Assembly (NCBI RefSeq): GCF_900129745.1
Contig: NZ_FQWS01000002.1
Coordinates: forward strand, 1,116,001 to 1,180,000
Length of the DNA stretch: 64,000 bases
Direction of reading: 5' to 3'
Origin: Winogradskyella jejuensis
Lineage (GTDB): Bacteria; Bacteroidota; Bacteroidia; Flavobacteriales; Flavobacteriaceae
The notes below the pieces were generated by a model. That model was not told the DNA's origin, made no database searches, and worked only from the letters and a program-made list of their open reading frames with translations. Shown here piece by piece: positions 8,316 to 16,271 of this stretch (positions within the stretch are counted from its first letter, which is position 1; every line of letters begins with the position of its first letter). A program made the position numbers and the translations under genes.

Positions 8316-8336
8316 CATACTTTGGTTTTTCATAAT

Positions 8337-8379
8337 TAAACTTAGTCAAAGGTTATGCTAGACACAATGACATATATCA
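8337..8379 (-). promoter_or_regulatory. Crp/Fnr-type operator and -7 box for the first usp operon
   Basis: TGA-N6-TCA at 8368-8379 (TGACATATATCA); minus-strand -7 box TAAGTTTA at 8337-8344; centre spacing 33 bp. The inferred start site near 8333 leaves only a short leader to the ATGs at 8318/8315 and decides the start of that gene. Confidence 0.65.
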
Positions 8380-8381
8380 AT

Positions 8382-9212
8382 CTAGGATGATATCACTAAA
8401 AAAGGTATGACTGGCTGCAATCCTATTTTTTTGATTACCGGCTCGTTCATTATCTTTTCTATTAAGCTTCGTTTGTAGTTGACCATAAACAATATGTTAA
8501 TACCTAAATCTTTTATGAATTCATTAATTTCAGTCTCCTTAGTACTATAATCTGGCATCCAATGAAAACTAAGTTTAAAATTGCTTAGTTCTGCCTTAAG
8601 ATTGTTACAATTCTTTTCTTGAGTTATACTCAATTCTTCTTCCTCGTTGATATGTAATACTCTTATTTTAGAATCATGCAACTCTACTATAGATTTCAAA
8701 GTATTTAATTCTTCTTCCCTATAATGTTTTTTAAAATCTGTTGGAAAAGTAATTTGCCTTGGAATTACATAATCGTACTCGTCTGGCACAATTAGAATAG
8801 GACAATTTTTAATTTTCTTAATTACTCTTATAGTATTGCTTCCTAAGAAAATTTCTTTAGCTCCAGTAGCACCTTTTGTACCCATTACTATTAAATCTAT
8901 ATTATTCTGCTTGACCTCAAACTTAATTGCGTCATACAAGTCTTGTGTACTTAGCACATTATAAAACTCATGATTAGCATTAGCATCAGCTGTCTCTATT
9001 TGCTTTTTAAGAGCATCTAATTCTTTTAATGCATTTTCTTTCATGACCTTTAATAGACTGTTTGAAAAGTTTGAAATAGTAGATGCTTTTAATGCAATAG
9101 AATTTAAAAGATAGAAGATGCATTCTTCATCTTTAAAGAGCTTAAGTGCATATACAATTGCACTCCAAGAATTATCTGAGAAATCGGTGGGTAAAAGGAT
9201 TCGGCGTTTCAT
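8382..9212 (-). CDS. Universal stress protein, tandem UspA domains
   Basis: 276-aa paralogue of the neighbouring Usps. The N-terminal domain starts MKRRILLPTDFSDNSWSAI and keeps the nucleotide motif GTKGATGAKEIFLGS. The second domain starts near DYVIPRQITFPTDFKKHY and has lost the motif. The start overlaps the stop of the upstream usp by 4 bp, so it is the third gene of the usp operon that begins at 10929. The first-usp operator (8368-8379) lies just past its stop. Confidence 0.92.
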   Translation of the reverse strand: MKRRILLPTDFSDNSWSAIVYALKLFKDEECIFYLLNSIALKASTISNFSNSLLKVMKENALKELDALKKQIETADANANHEFYNVLSTQDLYDAIKFEVKQNNIDLIVMGTKGATGAKEIFLGSNTIRVIKKIKNCPILIVPDEYDYVIPRQITFPTDFKKHYREEELNTLKSIVELHDSKIRVLHINEEEELSITQEKNCNNLKAELSNFKLSFHWMPDYSTKETEINEFIKDLGINILFMVNYKRSLIEKIMNEPVIKKIGLQPVIPFLVISS

Positions 9213-10066
9213 GATTTAAAATTTTGCTGTTGAGACGGTATTACTAATAGTGGGATATGTAGATGAAAACCTATCTGGTTTATTGTAGACTTAAAAAATA
9301 AATTTTCAAAAAATGAGTGCTTATTATTAAGCATCACCAATAAGTTAATCTTATGCTTTATTTGAAACTTATCAATAGCATCAGTAACGTTTTCGTTTCT
9401 TATATCATGGAATAAAGGAGAATATTTTTCGAAATACTTTTTTAAAATATCCCTATTCTTTTTTTGATTATCTAAAAGACCATAACCATAAGATACATGC
9501 ATAATGTTAAGCCTACTCTTATGGATTTCTACCATATCTAATATGGGTTTAAGATGCTTTTCTTCAAAGCTTACTTCATAATCAGAAGGAAATAATATAT
9601 CTAGAGGACGCTCATATTCAAAATTGCTAGGTACAGCTATTACTGGACATTTTACATTTTTAAAGACTTGTACAGTATTAGAACCAAAAAGAATTTCTTT
9701 TGCGCCTGTAGCACCTTTTGTACCCATTACTATAAAATCTACATCTTTGGTTTGTGATACATGTTTAATTTCTGAGATAAGGGTACTAAAAACTGAAATT
9801 GTCTCAAACGTGTGGTTTGGATTTTCAAATTTATCTCTAATCTTAGCCAATAACACCCCCATTTTTGTTTCTGCAACATCTTTAATTGCATCTACCAAGC
9901 CATATTGCGCAGCACTGACAGACACATATTCTATCTGATAAATAACTGGTGTGTATGTATGCAAAAGATAAAATTTACAGGTTTCGTCTTTGAATAACTG
10001 TAGCGCATATGCAATGGCATTCCATGAGTTTTCTGAAAAATCGGTGGGCATTAATATTCTTTTCAT
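9209..10066 (-). CDS. Universal stress protein, tandem UspA domains
   Basis: 285 aa from the ATG at 10066 (MKRILMPTDFSENSWNAI); the open frame extends 23 codons upstream but that part is unlike the paralogues and overlaps the preceding usp. N-terminal domain with the G-2x-G-9x-G-S site (GTKGATGAKEILFGS), C-terminal domain degenerate (RPLDILFPSDYEVSF start). It follows the upstream usp stop by 11 bp and overlaps the next usp by 4 bp, so the three are one operon. Confidence 0.92.
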   Translation of the reverse strand: MKRILMPTDFSENSWNAIAYALQLFKDETCKFYLLHTYTPVIYQIEYVSVSAAQYGLVDAIKDVAETKMGVLLAKIRDKFENPNHTFETISVFSTLISEIKHVSQTKDVDFIVMGTKGATGAKEILFGSNTVQVFKNVKCPVIAVPSNFEYERPLDILFPSDYEVSFEEKHLKPILDMVEIHKSRLNIMHVSYGYGLLDNQKKNRDILKKYFEKYSPLFHDIRNENVTDAIDKFQIKHKINLLVMLNNKHSFFENLFFKSTINQIGFHLHIPLLVIPSQQQNFKS

Positions 10067-10077
10067 GACATAGAATT

Positions 10078-10929
10078 TTAAATGTTTCTTCTTATATTTT
10101 GCAATGCTAAAAATGGAATATTTGTATGCAGGCAAATATCATCTACTTTAGACCTGAACAGCATATCCTCTAAAAAGGAGTGCCTTGTATTTACCATTAC
10201 TAATAAGTCCATTTCATTTTCTGAAGCATAGTTAGAAATGGCTTTAGACACATTTTTACTGTCTATATGTTTAAATTTAAATTGAAGTTTCTCCAAACCT
10301 TCCTCTAAAAAAGCTTTATTGTCTTTTTGTCTTTTAGAAAGGTGGTCACTTTTTGATATATAAAGCATATCTATTATAGACCTAAATGGTGATAGTAAAG
10401 TACTCAACAACTTTATTTCTCGTCGTCTATATGGGATTAAGTAATTTGAAGCAAACAGAACGTGCTTTGGTTGCTTGTATTCGTAAAACTCAGGTATTAC
10501 CAAAACCGGACATGATACATATTTTAAAACCTGTAGTGTATTACTTCCAAACACATACGTTTTGGCATAACTTTCGCCTTTTGTACCCATAACAATAATG
10601 TCAATATCTTTTCCAATCACTATCTTATCTACCTCATCTATAAGTGAGTTATAAGCAGAAACCATATGGTATTTAAATCTAGGATGTGGTGCTAATGTCT
10701 GTATTTCTTCAAGTAGTAAATCTAATTTTAGCTGAGATCTATTTTTTGCCATCTCAATAACTTCTTCAAAAGGTTCTTCTTCCAGTAGCTCATGATTACT
10801 ATAGACCTCATCTTCATAGGCATTTAGAATATAAAACTCTGTTTTTTCATACTTAAAAAGCTCCAAAGCATAACGTATGGCATTCATTGAGTTTTCTGAA
10901 AAATCGGTAGGTATAAGTACATTTTTCAT
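10078..10929 (-). CDS. Universal stress protein, tandem UspA domains (operon head)
   Basis: 283 aa from ATG 10929 (MKNVLIPTDFSENSMNAI); an ATG two codons upstream is also possible. Nucleotide-binding motif GTKGESYAKTYVFGS in the first domain; the second domain (KHVLFASNYLIPYRRREI) lacks it. First gene of the usp-usp-usp operon running down to 8382, driven by the operator at 10983-10994. Its short leader (about 13-19 nt from the inferred start site) resembles the other genes of the regulon. Confidence 0.92.
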   Translation of the reverse strand: MKNVLIPTDFSENSMNAIRYALELFKYEKTEFYILNAYEDEVYSNHELLEEEPFEEVIEMAKNRSQLKLDLLLEEIQTLAPHPRFKYHMVSAYNSLIDEVDKIVIGKDIDIIVMGTKGESYAKTYVFGSNTLQVLKYVSCPVLVIPEFYEYKQPKHVLFASNYLIPYRRREIKLLSTLLSPFRSIIDMLYISKSDHLSKRQKDNKAFLEEGLEKLQFKFKHIDSKNVSKAISNYASENEMDLLVMVNTRHSFLEDMLFRSKVDDICLHTNIPFLALQNIRRNI

Positions 10930-10951
10930 GGTCATAGGTTTTAAATATTTA

Positions 10952-10994
10952 TAAAACTATACCCAAATAAGAATTTCTACAATGATAAATATCA
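10952..10994 (-). promoter_or_regulatory. Crp/Fnr-type operator and -7 box for the three-usp operon
   Basis: TGA-N6-TCA at 10983-10994 (TGATAAATATCA). The minus strand carries TAGTTTTA at 10952-10959 with the 33-bp centre spacing seen at the other sites. Inferred transcription start near 10948. Confidence 0.65.
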
Positions 10995-11072
10995 GACTAG
11001 TCTATAAGGAATATCAATATGCCCTTTTGGAAGCTTAGAGTAATAAAAGCATTTGTAATTAAAATGGTAGTT

Positions 11073-11114
11073 AAAAAAAAGAAAGCTAGATTTTTGATTA
11101 AAAATCTAGCTTTC
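11073..11114 (-). terminator. Strong Rho-independent terminator
   Basis: 15-bp perfect stem (11081-11095 with 11100-11114), 4-nt loop, and eight consecutive U in the minus-strand transcript (A run at 11073-11080). It ends the predicted small RNA and any read-through from the upstream membrane-protein gene. Confidence 0.9.
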
Positions 11115-11164
11115 TAGCTTATCAATGATTAATAACATTAAGGCTTCCCCCAGCCAAAACACAT
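11073..11164 (-). ncRNA. Predicted ~92-nt regulated small RNA
   Basis: No convincing gene lies between 10994 and 11218, yet the region has a complete promoter and terminator on the minus strand. The operator-like palindrome at 11199-11210 and the -7 box TATATTTA at 11168-11175 predict a start near 11164. Transcription would end at a 15-bp perfect hairpin (11081-11114) followed by eight U (11073-11080). In between the RNA can form GGCU-GGGGGA-AGCC (11142-11155), a G-rich loop suited to pairing with C-rich targets. A nine-codon frame (MCFGWGKP) starts exactly at the predicted 5' end, so a tiny leader peptide is an alternative. No transcript evidence is available. Confidence 0.5.
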
Positions 11165-11167
11165 TTG

Positions 11168-11217
11168 TAAATATATTAAATCGAATAGGTTTAAAAACTG
11201 ATTTGAATCAGTTTTTA
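11168..11217 (-). promoter_or_regulatory. Operator-like perfect palindrome and -7 box ahead of the small RNA
   Basis: An 11-bp perfect inverted repeat (arms AAAAACTGATT / AATCAGTTTTT, 11194-11217, 2-bp spacer) contains TGA-N6-TCA at 11199-11210. The minus strand has TATATTTA at 11168-11175, again with the 33-bp centre spacing. The palindrome begins right after the stop of the 128-aa gene, so it may double as a weak terminator for that gene. Confidence 0.5.
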
Positions 11218-11218
11218 A

Positions 11219-11605
11219 TTAATAATGGATTAATTGATAAACTCGATTTAACAAAAATAGCCCAACAAAAAATAGCAGTGTATAAATAACCTGAACAAAT
11301 TTTACGTTAGTAATCTGTAGCCAATTAACAGTGGGCTTAGGAAATATAAATAAGGCCAAGCCAATAATGAGAGAAAACCATCCAATAAGCGTAATTATTA
11401 TCTTATAATTAGGCTCCCAAACATTGTGGAAAATGATGCTTAAAAGACCTATGATTATAGCCATAAAAGAGCTTAGGATTAAGAATTTTTCATCTCTAAG
11501 GTCATCAAATATTTGTTTTGTTCGTTTTGGATTTAGGCTTAATATTAGAAAGAAAATGATAAGATACCAGCCCCAAAATTTTGCAAAAGTTAGTGAAATA
11601 TCCAT
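11219..11605 (-). CDS. Small four-TM membrane protein
   Basis: 128-aa hydrophobic protein with about four membrane helices (FWGWYLIIFFLILSLNP; FLILSSFMAIIIGLLSIIF; IIITLIGWFSLIIGLALFIF; FVQVIYTLLFFVGLFLLNR). It resembles small uncharacterised inner-membrane proteins found with stress genes. It begins 5 bp after the stop of the upstream usp and is very probably co-transcribed with it. No function can be given. Confidence 0.75.
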   Translation of the reverse strand: MDISLTFAKFWGWYLIIFFLILSLNPKRTKQIFDDLRDEKFLILSSFMAIIIGLLSIIFHNVWEPNYKIIITLIGWFSLIIGLALFIFPKPTVNWLQITNVKFVQVIYTLLFFVGLFLLNRVYQLIHY

Positions 11606-11610
11606 AATAT

Positions 11611-12456
11611 TTATATTTTTTCATGAAGTACCAAAAACGGTATTTCTGTATGATAAGTAATTTTTTCTACCCTTGTGTGAAATAGAATTTGTTGAAAATA
11701 ATTCAAGTTTTTTGCAACCATAGCAATCATGTTTATGCCTCTACTCTCAGTAAAACATTGTACAGCATCTTCTAGATGCCTATTGCTTAAGTAATAACAC
11801 TTCGTATTATAGCCTGCAAAGAAATCGATAAGCAACTCTTTGTTTTTTTGTTGTTCGTAATTTAGCTGAGATTTATTCTTAGAAACATGTAAAAAACTAA
11901 GCTTAGCACCATAATTCTCTATAATACTTAGTAGAGGTTTTAACGTTTTAAAACTATTAAATGAGGAAAAATCTGTTGGGAAAGCAACTTCTTCAATATG
12001 TTTATATTCACAATTCTCAGGCACAACCAAGGTTGCACATTTTACCTTCACAACAACATCTCCTGCATTACTACCTATAATTATTTTCTTAAGACCTGAA
12101 GCGCCTTTTGTACCCATTACTATTAAATCTATACTTTTCTCAACAATCTGCTTCCGTATAGAATCTATAAAAAAACCATAGTCTACTACTGTATAAAACT
12201 TATGTAAATTTGAATTAGAAACCTCTGAAATACGCTTTAAAATAGAACGAAGTTTTACTTTGGAAGGTTTTATATAAACGTCTTCAATAACATTTTCAGA
12301 GGCAATATAAGCGGGGTCATTTAATATTGCATGGCTCATGGTATTAACATGTAGGAGATAAAAAAGGCATTCTTCATCCTGTAAAAATGCTAAAGCGTAT
12401 TTTATAGCATTCCACGAATTATCCGAAAAATCTGTTGGTAATAATACACTTTTCAT
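11611..12456 (-). CDS. Universal stress protein, tandem UspA domains
   Basis: 281-aa fifth Usp of the block, starting MKSVLLPTDFSDNSWNAI. The N-terminal domain carries GTKGASGLKKIIIGS (G-2x-G-9x-G-S); the second domain starts HIEEVAFPTDFSSFNS and has lost the loop. It has its own operator and perfect TAAATTTG box, with an inferred leader of about 16 nt. It lies between the regulator gene (upstream) and the 128-aa membrane protein (same operon). Confidence 0.92.
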   Translation of the reverse strand: MKSVLLPTDFSDNSWNAIKYALAFLQDEECLFYLLHVNTMSHAILNDPAYIASENVIEDVYIKPSKVKLRSILKRISEVSNSNLHKFYTVVDYGFFIDSIRKQIVEKSIDLIVMGTKGASGLKKIIIGSNAGDVVVKVKCATLVVPENCEYKHIEEVAFPTDFSSFNSFKTLKPLLSIIENYGAKLSFLHVSKNKSQLNYEQQKNKELLIDFFAGYNTKCYYLSNRHLEDAVQCFTESRGINMIAMVAKNLNYFQQILFHTRVEKITYHTEIPFLVLHEKI

Positions 12457-12475
12457 AGCTCACCTATTTAAAACT

Positions 12476-12518
12476 CAAATTTAGAAGCTTTAAAAAAGGT
12501 TTAAAATGACTCTCGTCA
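12476..12518 (-). promoter_or_regulatory. Crp/Fnr-type operator and perfect -7 box for the fifth usp
   Basis: TGA-N6-TCA at 12507-12518 within the 6-bp-arm palindrome AATGAC-TCTC-GTCATT. The minus strand reads TAAATTTG at 12476-12483, a full TAnnTTTG match, at the 33-bp centre spacing. Confidence 0.72.
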
Positions 12519-12533
12519 TTTAAACATTAGTGT

Positions 12534-13583
12534 TTAGGTAATAAGCTTAAGTCGTTTTAAATCCAGAACCACAATATTTCTGCCTTCTGATTTAATTAGA
12601 CCCTTGTTTTTAAAATTGGTAAGCGTTCTAATAAAAGTCTCTGTGGCTACACCGGCTACACTAGCCAAATCATTTCTAGAAATTTTTATAGGATCATCTG
12701 GCTTACGATTTATCTTTTCAGCAAATTGAATAATTGTATTGGCTGTTTTTTTATTTACAGAACTATAAGCCATTTCTAAAAGTTGCTCTTTCACATTAGA
12801 TAAGTCATCCGTTAGTAAATCTATTAATGCAATAGCAACTTTATGATTATCATTAAGAATTTTGGTGAGCTGTATAATAGAAATCCCCATGACTTGTGTT
12901 TTCTCAATTGCAGTTGCTGTCTCTTTATGAGTTATGGTATGTGTAAAAGACGTGTAACCAAATAAGTCGTCCTCTTTATATAGAGCTGTTGTCAACTCCT
13001 TGCCATGCTCATCTAGCTTGTGGCATTTTACAGCACCTCTAGAAATTAAATAAATTTGATTAGAGTGGTCACCTTCGTTATAAATTATCTCATTCTTTTC
13101 AAAACTTAATTCTGTACCATTATTATCAAAATAGTTTTTTAAATCGTTTAAAGAGCGAAGTTCTTCAGTCTCCACTTCAGCTTTATTAAGACCTCCTTGT
13201 TCCTTGAGTATAGCTACTTTAGCCAATCTACTTTTAATGGCACTTACCAATTCATCTTCTGTAAAGGGTTTTGTAATGTAGTCATCGGCTCCCATATTCA
13301 TGCCTTTGCGTATATCTTGATGCTCTGTTTTAGCAGAAAGAAATATGAAGGGAATATGACTTGTTTTGTTGTTTGTAGAGAGTTGTTCTAAAACCTTATA
13401 TCCATCCATTTCTGGCATCATTATATCACAAATAATTATATCTGGAGTGTTTAATATTGCAGTTTTTACCCCTTCTTTTCCATTAGATGCAGTTACTACC
13501 ACGTAATTGAGAAGCTCTAACAACTCTGCCGTATTATCTCTTAATACAATATCATCTTCTATGAGTAGTACTTTAGTTATCAT
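12534..13583 (-). CDS. Receiver-Crp/Fnr fusion response regulator
   Basis: 349-aa transcription regulator. Residues 1-125 are a receiver domain: acidic pair D10/D11, phosphoacceptor D53 (IICDIMMPEMDG), and the TKPF lysine near 105. Residues ~140-265 are a cyclic-nucleotide-binding-like beta roll (IIYNEGDHSNQIYLISRGAVK). Residues ~270-345 are a Crp-type winged helix whose recognition helix reads VATETFIRTL; the E and R aligning with those of CRP/FNR that read TGA are kept. It overlaps the upstream kinase gene by 11 bp, so the kinase is its likely phosphodonor. It is the natural candidate to bind the TGA-N6-TCA sites around it. No Cys cluster for an FNR-type iron-sulfur centre is present. Confidence 0.93.
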   Translation of the reverse strand: MITKVLLIEDDIVLRDNTAELLELLNYVVVTASNGKEGVKTAILNTPDIIICDIMMPEMDGYKVLEQLSTNNKTSHIPFIFLSAKTEHQDIRKGMNMGADDYITKPFTEDELVSAIKSRLAKVAILKEQGGLNKAEVETEELRSLNDLKNYFDNNGTELSFEKNEIIYNEGDHSNQIYLISRGAVKCHKLDEHGKELTTALYKEDDLFGYTSFTHTITHKETATAIEKTQVMGISIIQLTKILNDNHKVAIALIDLLTDDLSNVKEQLLEMAYSSVNKKTANTIIQFAEKINRKPDDPIKISRNDLASVAGVATETFIRTLTNFKNKGLIKSEGRNIVVLDLKRLKLIT

Positions 13584-15477
13584 GAGCGGTTGGTATTTGT
13601 AAAGTTACTGTTGTGCCTTTGTTCTCTTTACTGGTTAGAGATATGTTTCCGCCTAAATTCTCTGTATGCGTTTTAGCTATATTAAGACCAATACCTGTCC
13701 CTTGCATATTAAGCACGTTCTCTGCTCTAAAATACCGAGTAAATATATTCTCCAAATCCTTTTTAGGAATACCTATACCTTGGTCTTTTACTTCAATTTG
13801 GGTAAAGCCATTTACTTGAGTGATTTTAATGTCTATTTCTGAGTTTTCATTCGAATATTTTACAGCATTCTGGACAATATTTGTGAGTACGAGCTCCAAA
13901 ATTCTTTCATCTTGGTACATGGTCATTTCATCAATATTATCTGGGTAATTAATGCGTTGCCCCTCTTTTAGTAACATATTAGCATTGTAAACCACCTCAT
14001 TAATAACTTTACTGAGGTTAAAATGACTAAACTTATAATTCACCGTTCCTGCCTCTAAACGCTCTATAGATAAAAAGTCATTAAGAATATTGTTGAGATA
14101 ATGTACCTTATCTTTTATAATACTTAAGTGTTTGTTTCTTTTGTCTTGTTCTTGCTCTTGCTTATATTTTTCGAGAAGCATTACGGACGTAGAAATACCG
14201 CTTAATGGTGTTTTGAATTCGTGAGAAACCAAGGATAAGAATTTTGTTTTAAGGTCATTGAGTTCCTTTTCTTTACTTAGGGCAATTTGTAACTGTTCGG
14301 TTCTCTCTTTAACTTTTTTCTCTAATCTATTTAAGTAATCTTTTTGCTCAGTGATATCCGCTATAATAGCCATAAATACAGGTTTCTCTTTCAGATAAGA
14401 CAGTTGCAAATGCACATTAACAGGATATGTTGTGCCATCTTTTCGTTTATGGATGGTTTCAAACTCAACTTTCTCTTTTTCTTTATTAAGTAGTGGTTGT
14501 ATATATTTTGCTCTGAGGACTTTTTTGTCAATATTTATTTTAATATCCAAAGGAGACATTGTTTTAAGCTCTTCTAAAGAATAACCAATATTTTCTATGG
14601 CCCCACGATTTACAGATATAAACTTTAAATCGTGTGCATCAAAGACATAAATTTCGTTTAAGGATTCGTTAAAAATTGTCGCCAAATGGTTACGTTCTTC
14701 TTCTGCTCTTACTCGTTCCGTAACATCATTTTGTATACCAATAAAGTTGGTAATAATACCTCTTCTGTTTGTTATTGGTGTGATGTATAAATCATTCCAA
14801 AATAGAGTACCATCTTTTTTATAGTTACGTAAAGTCACCAAACAACTCTCTCCTATTTTAATTGCATTTCTAAGTTTATAAAGTGCTTCTTGCTCTTTGT
14901 CTTTTCCCTGCAAAAATCTACAGTTTTTGTTTAAAACTTCTTCTCTAGAGTACCCTGTTAATTCTGTAAAAGCTTTATTACAGTAGACTATTGGATTATC
15001 TGGCTTTTGCGCATCTGTAATTAAAATACCATTACTAGCAGATTCTAAAGCTTTGCTACGCAGCATAAAATCGTATTCGCTCTTTTTTTGTTTAGAGATA
15101 TCCTTTATTAAAGCCATGACATAAGTCTTGTCGTATATTTTAAAAGGATTGAGTTCTATCTCTACAGGAATAATTTCGCCAGATTTTGTTAGACCATAAA
15201 CTTCTGTAGTCTTAGCCATTCTACGCTGTGTATTTAGCTCTATAAATTCTTTTACGTGTTTATCATGCTTTTTATGATAATTAGAAGGAATAAGGATGTC
15301 TAAATGTTTATTCTTTATATCTAACTTATTGTAACCAAAAACCGTTTCTGCTACGCCATTAATTTCCATTATGTTCTGATTTTCATCAACAATAACTACG
15401 GCTTCTGAAACTGTTTCTAGAAGAATATTAAATATTTCTTGGTCTTGACCTATCATGATAGAACATGTTAATGGCAC
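13573..15477 (-). CDS. PAS-LOV-PAS sensor histidine kinase
   Basis: 634-aa soluble kinase without membrane segments; a start seven codons in (MIGQDQEIF) is equally possible. PAS1 (about 15-130) contains IPSNYHKKHDKHV, whose H71-D72 aligns with the haem-ligand HD of FixL, though the FixL arginine is not evident. PAS2 (145-253) is a LOV domain: NKNCRFLQ with the adduct-forming C186, then NYKKDGTLFWN and FIGIQNDVT, giving the FMN-contact Asn, Asn and Gln. PAS3 spans 265-380, then a coiled coil, HisKA with H419 (SLVSHEFKTPL), and HATPase (N537 box, DQGIGI, GTGIGL). Blue light, and perhaps oxygen, are predicted inputs; output is the overlapping regulator gene. Confidence 0.92.
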   Translation of the reverse strand: MPLTCSIMIGQDQEIFNILLETVSEAVVIVDENQNIMEINGVAETVFGYNKLDIKNKHLDILIPSNYHKKHDKHVKEFIELNTQRRMAKTTEVYGLTKSGEIIPVEIELNPFKIYDKTYVMALIKDISKQKKSEYDFMLRSKALESASNGILITDAQKPDNPIVYCNKAFTELTGYSREEVLNKNCRFLQGKDKEQEALYKLRNAIKIGESCLVTLRNYKKDGTLFWNDLYITPITNRRGIITNFIGIQNDVTERVRAEEERNHLATIFNESLNEIYVFDAHDLKFISVNRGAIENIGYSLEELKTMSPLDIKINIDKKVLRAKYIQPLLNKEKEKVEFETIHKRKDGTTYPVNVHLQLSYLKEKPVFMAIIADITEQKDYLNRLEKKVKERTEQLQIALSKEKELNDLKTKFLSLVSHEFKTPLSGISTSVMLLEKYKQEQEQDKRNKHLSIIKDKVHYLNNILNDFLSIERLEAGTVNYKFSHFNLSKVINEVVYNANMLLKEGQRINYPDNIDEMTMYQDERILELVLTNIVQNAVKYSNENSEIDIKITQVNGFTQIEVKDQGIGIPKKDLENIFTRYFRAENVLNMQGTGIGLNIAKTHTENLGGNISLTSKENKGTTVTLQIPTAHDN

Positions 15478-15519
15478 TCCTTTAAATATACGAAATTTAG
15501 CCCTAATATTCTATGACTA

Positions 15520-15562
15520 TGATGAATATCATTCTTTAATATTTAGCAATAAAATACATTAG
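15520..15562. promoter_or_regulatory. Crp/Fnr-type operator between kinase and TerB-like genes
   Basis: ATGAT-GAAT-ATCAT palindrome (TGA-N6-TCA at 15520-15531), close to the FNR consensus TTGAT-N4-ATCAA. On the plus strand TACATTAG (15555-15562) sits at the 33-bp spacing, upstream of the TerB-like/thioredoxin genes. The kinase gene starts 43 bp on the other side; no -7 box at that spacing is seen there, so autoregulation is possible but unproven. Confidence 0.6.
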
Positions 15563-15585
15563 CCTATCCATAATCTAGTTAAGAA

Positions 15586-15954
15586 ATGACAACAGAATTA
15601 TCAAAGAATATAGGTGCCATATTTTATGCCATTGCAAAAGCAGATGGCAACCTTAGTTATGAAGAGTATTGTCGCTTTATAGATTATACAGAAAAGAAAT
15701 GGAGCCATCTAAGTAAGGATGAGTATAAGTACATGAAAGAAACCTTTAATGAGCTACAGGCATGTAACGCAAACCCAAATACCTGCTATACTAATTTTGT
15801 GGAGTACTTAAGAAGGAATCCAGCACTATTTACCAAAGATTTAAAAAGTCTTATCTTAAAAACAGCAAATAAAATTGCTCATTCGTTTGCTGGAATTAAT
15901 AAATCTGAACTTATTTTGTTGGCGAAACTTAGTCTTGAACTCAAAAAACAGTAG
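15586..15954 (+). CDS. TerB-like helical protein
   Basis: 122-aa all-helical cytosolic protein. The segment IGAIFYAIAKADGNLSYEEYCRFIDYTEKKW matches the TerB/DjlA-type pattern in which an acidic turn (ADGNLSYEE) may bind a metal. It is followed by a Cys-containing loop (ACNANPNTCY) and two more helices. It lies 3 bp upstream of a thioredoxin gene and shares its promoter. TerB-family proteins are linked to envelope and metal stress; its precise role is unknown. Confidence 0.68.
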   Translation: MTTELSKNIGAIFYAIAKADGNLSYEEYCRFIDYTEKKWSHLSKDEYKYMKETFNELQACNANPNTCYTNFVEYLRRNPALFTKDLKSLILKTANKIAHSFAGINKSELILLAKLSLELKKQ

Positions 15955-15957
15955 AGA

Positions 15958-16257
15958 ATGAAAAGCGATTTTAACTCTATAATTAATTCTAGCATACCTG
16001 TATTGGTAGACTTTTATGCAGATTGGTGTGGCCCATGTAAAGCCCTTGCACCTATACTAAAAGATGTAAAAAGCGAAATGGGTGAAGCCATAAAAATTAT
16101 AAAAATTGATGTTGACAAAAATCAGCCACTAGCAAATAGGTATCAGGTAAGAGGTGTCCCTACGTTGATACTCTTTAAAAACAAAAACCAAGTTTGGAGA
16201 CAATCTGGCGTTTTACAAAAGGAAAGTCTTATTTCTATCATTAAGCAGCACAGCTGA
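15958..16257 (+). CDS. Thioredoxin
   Basis: 99-aa cytosolic thioredoxin with the active site DWCGPCK (C24, C27), the buried Asp strand VLVDFYA, and the cis-proline loop VRGVPTLILF. Shorter than E. coli TrxA by about nine residues but complete. Reduces protein disulfides using thioredoxin reductase, which is not in this window. Second gene of the TerB-like/thioredoxin unit; its placement in the regulon suggests a stress-specific thioredoxin. Confidence 0.95.
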   Translation: MKSDFNSIINSSIPVLVDFYADWCGPCKALAPILKDVKSEMGEAIKIIKIDVDKNQPLANRYQVRGVPTLILFKNKNQVWRQSGVLQKESLISIIKQHS

Positions 16258-16271
16258 TATACTCCCTTTAT

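Noticed and set aside
15589-16257. Tellurite-resistance (Ter) operon
   Set aside because: Only one TerB-like gene is present; no TerC, TerD, TerZ or associated genes are nearby.
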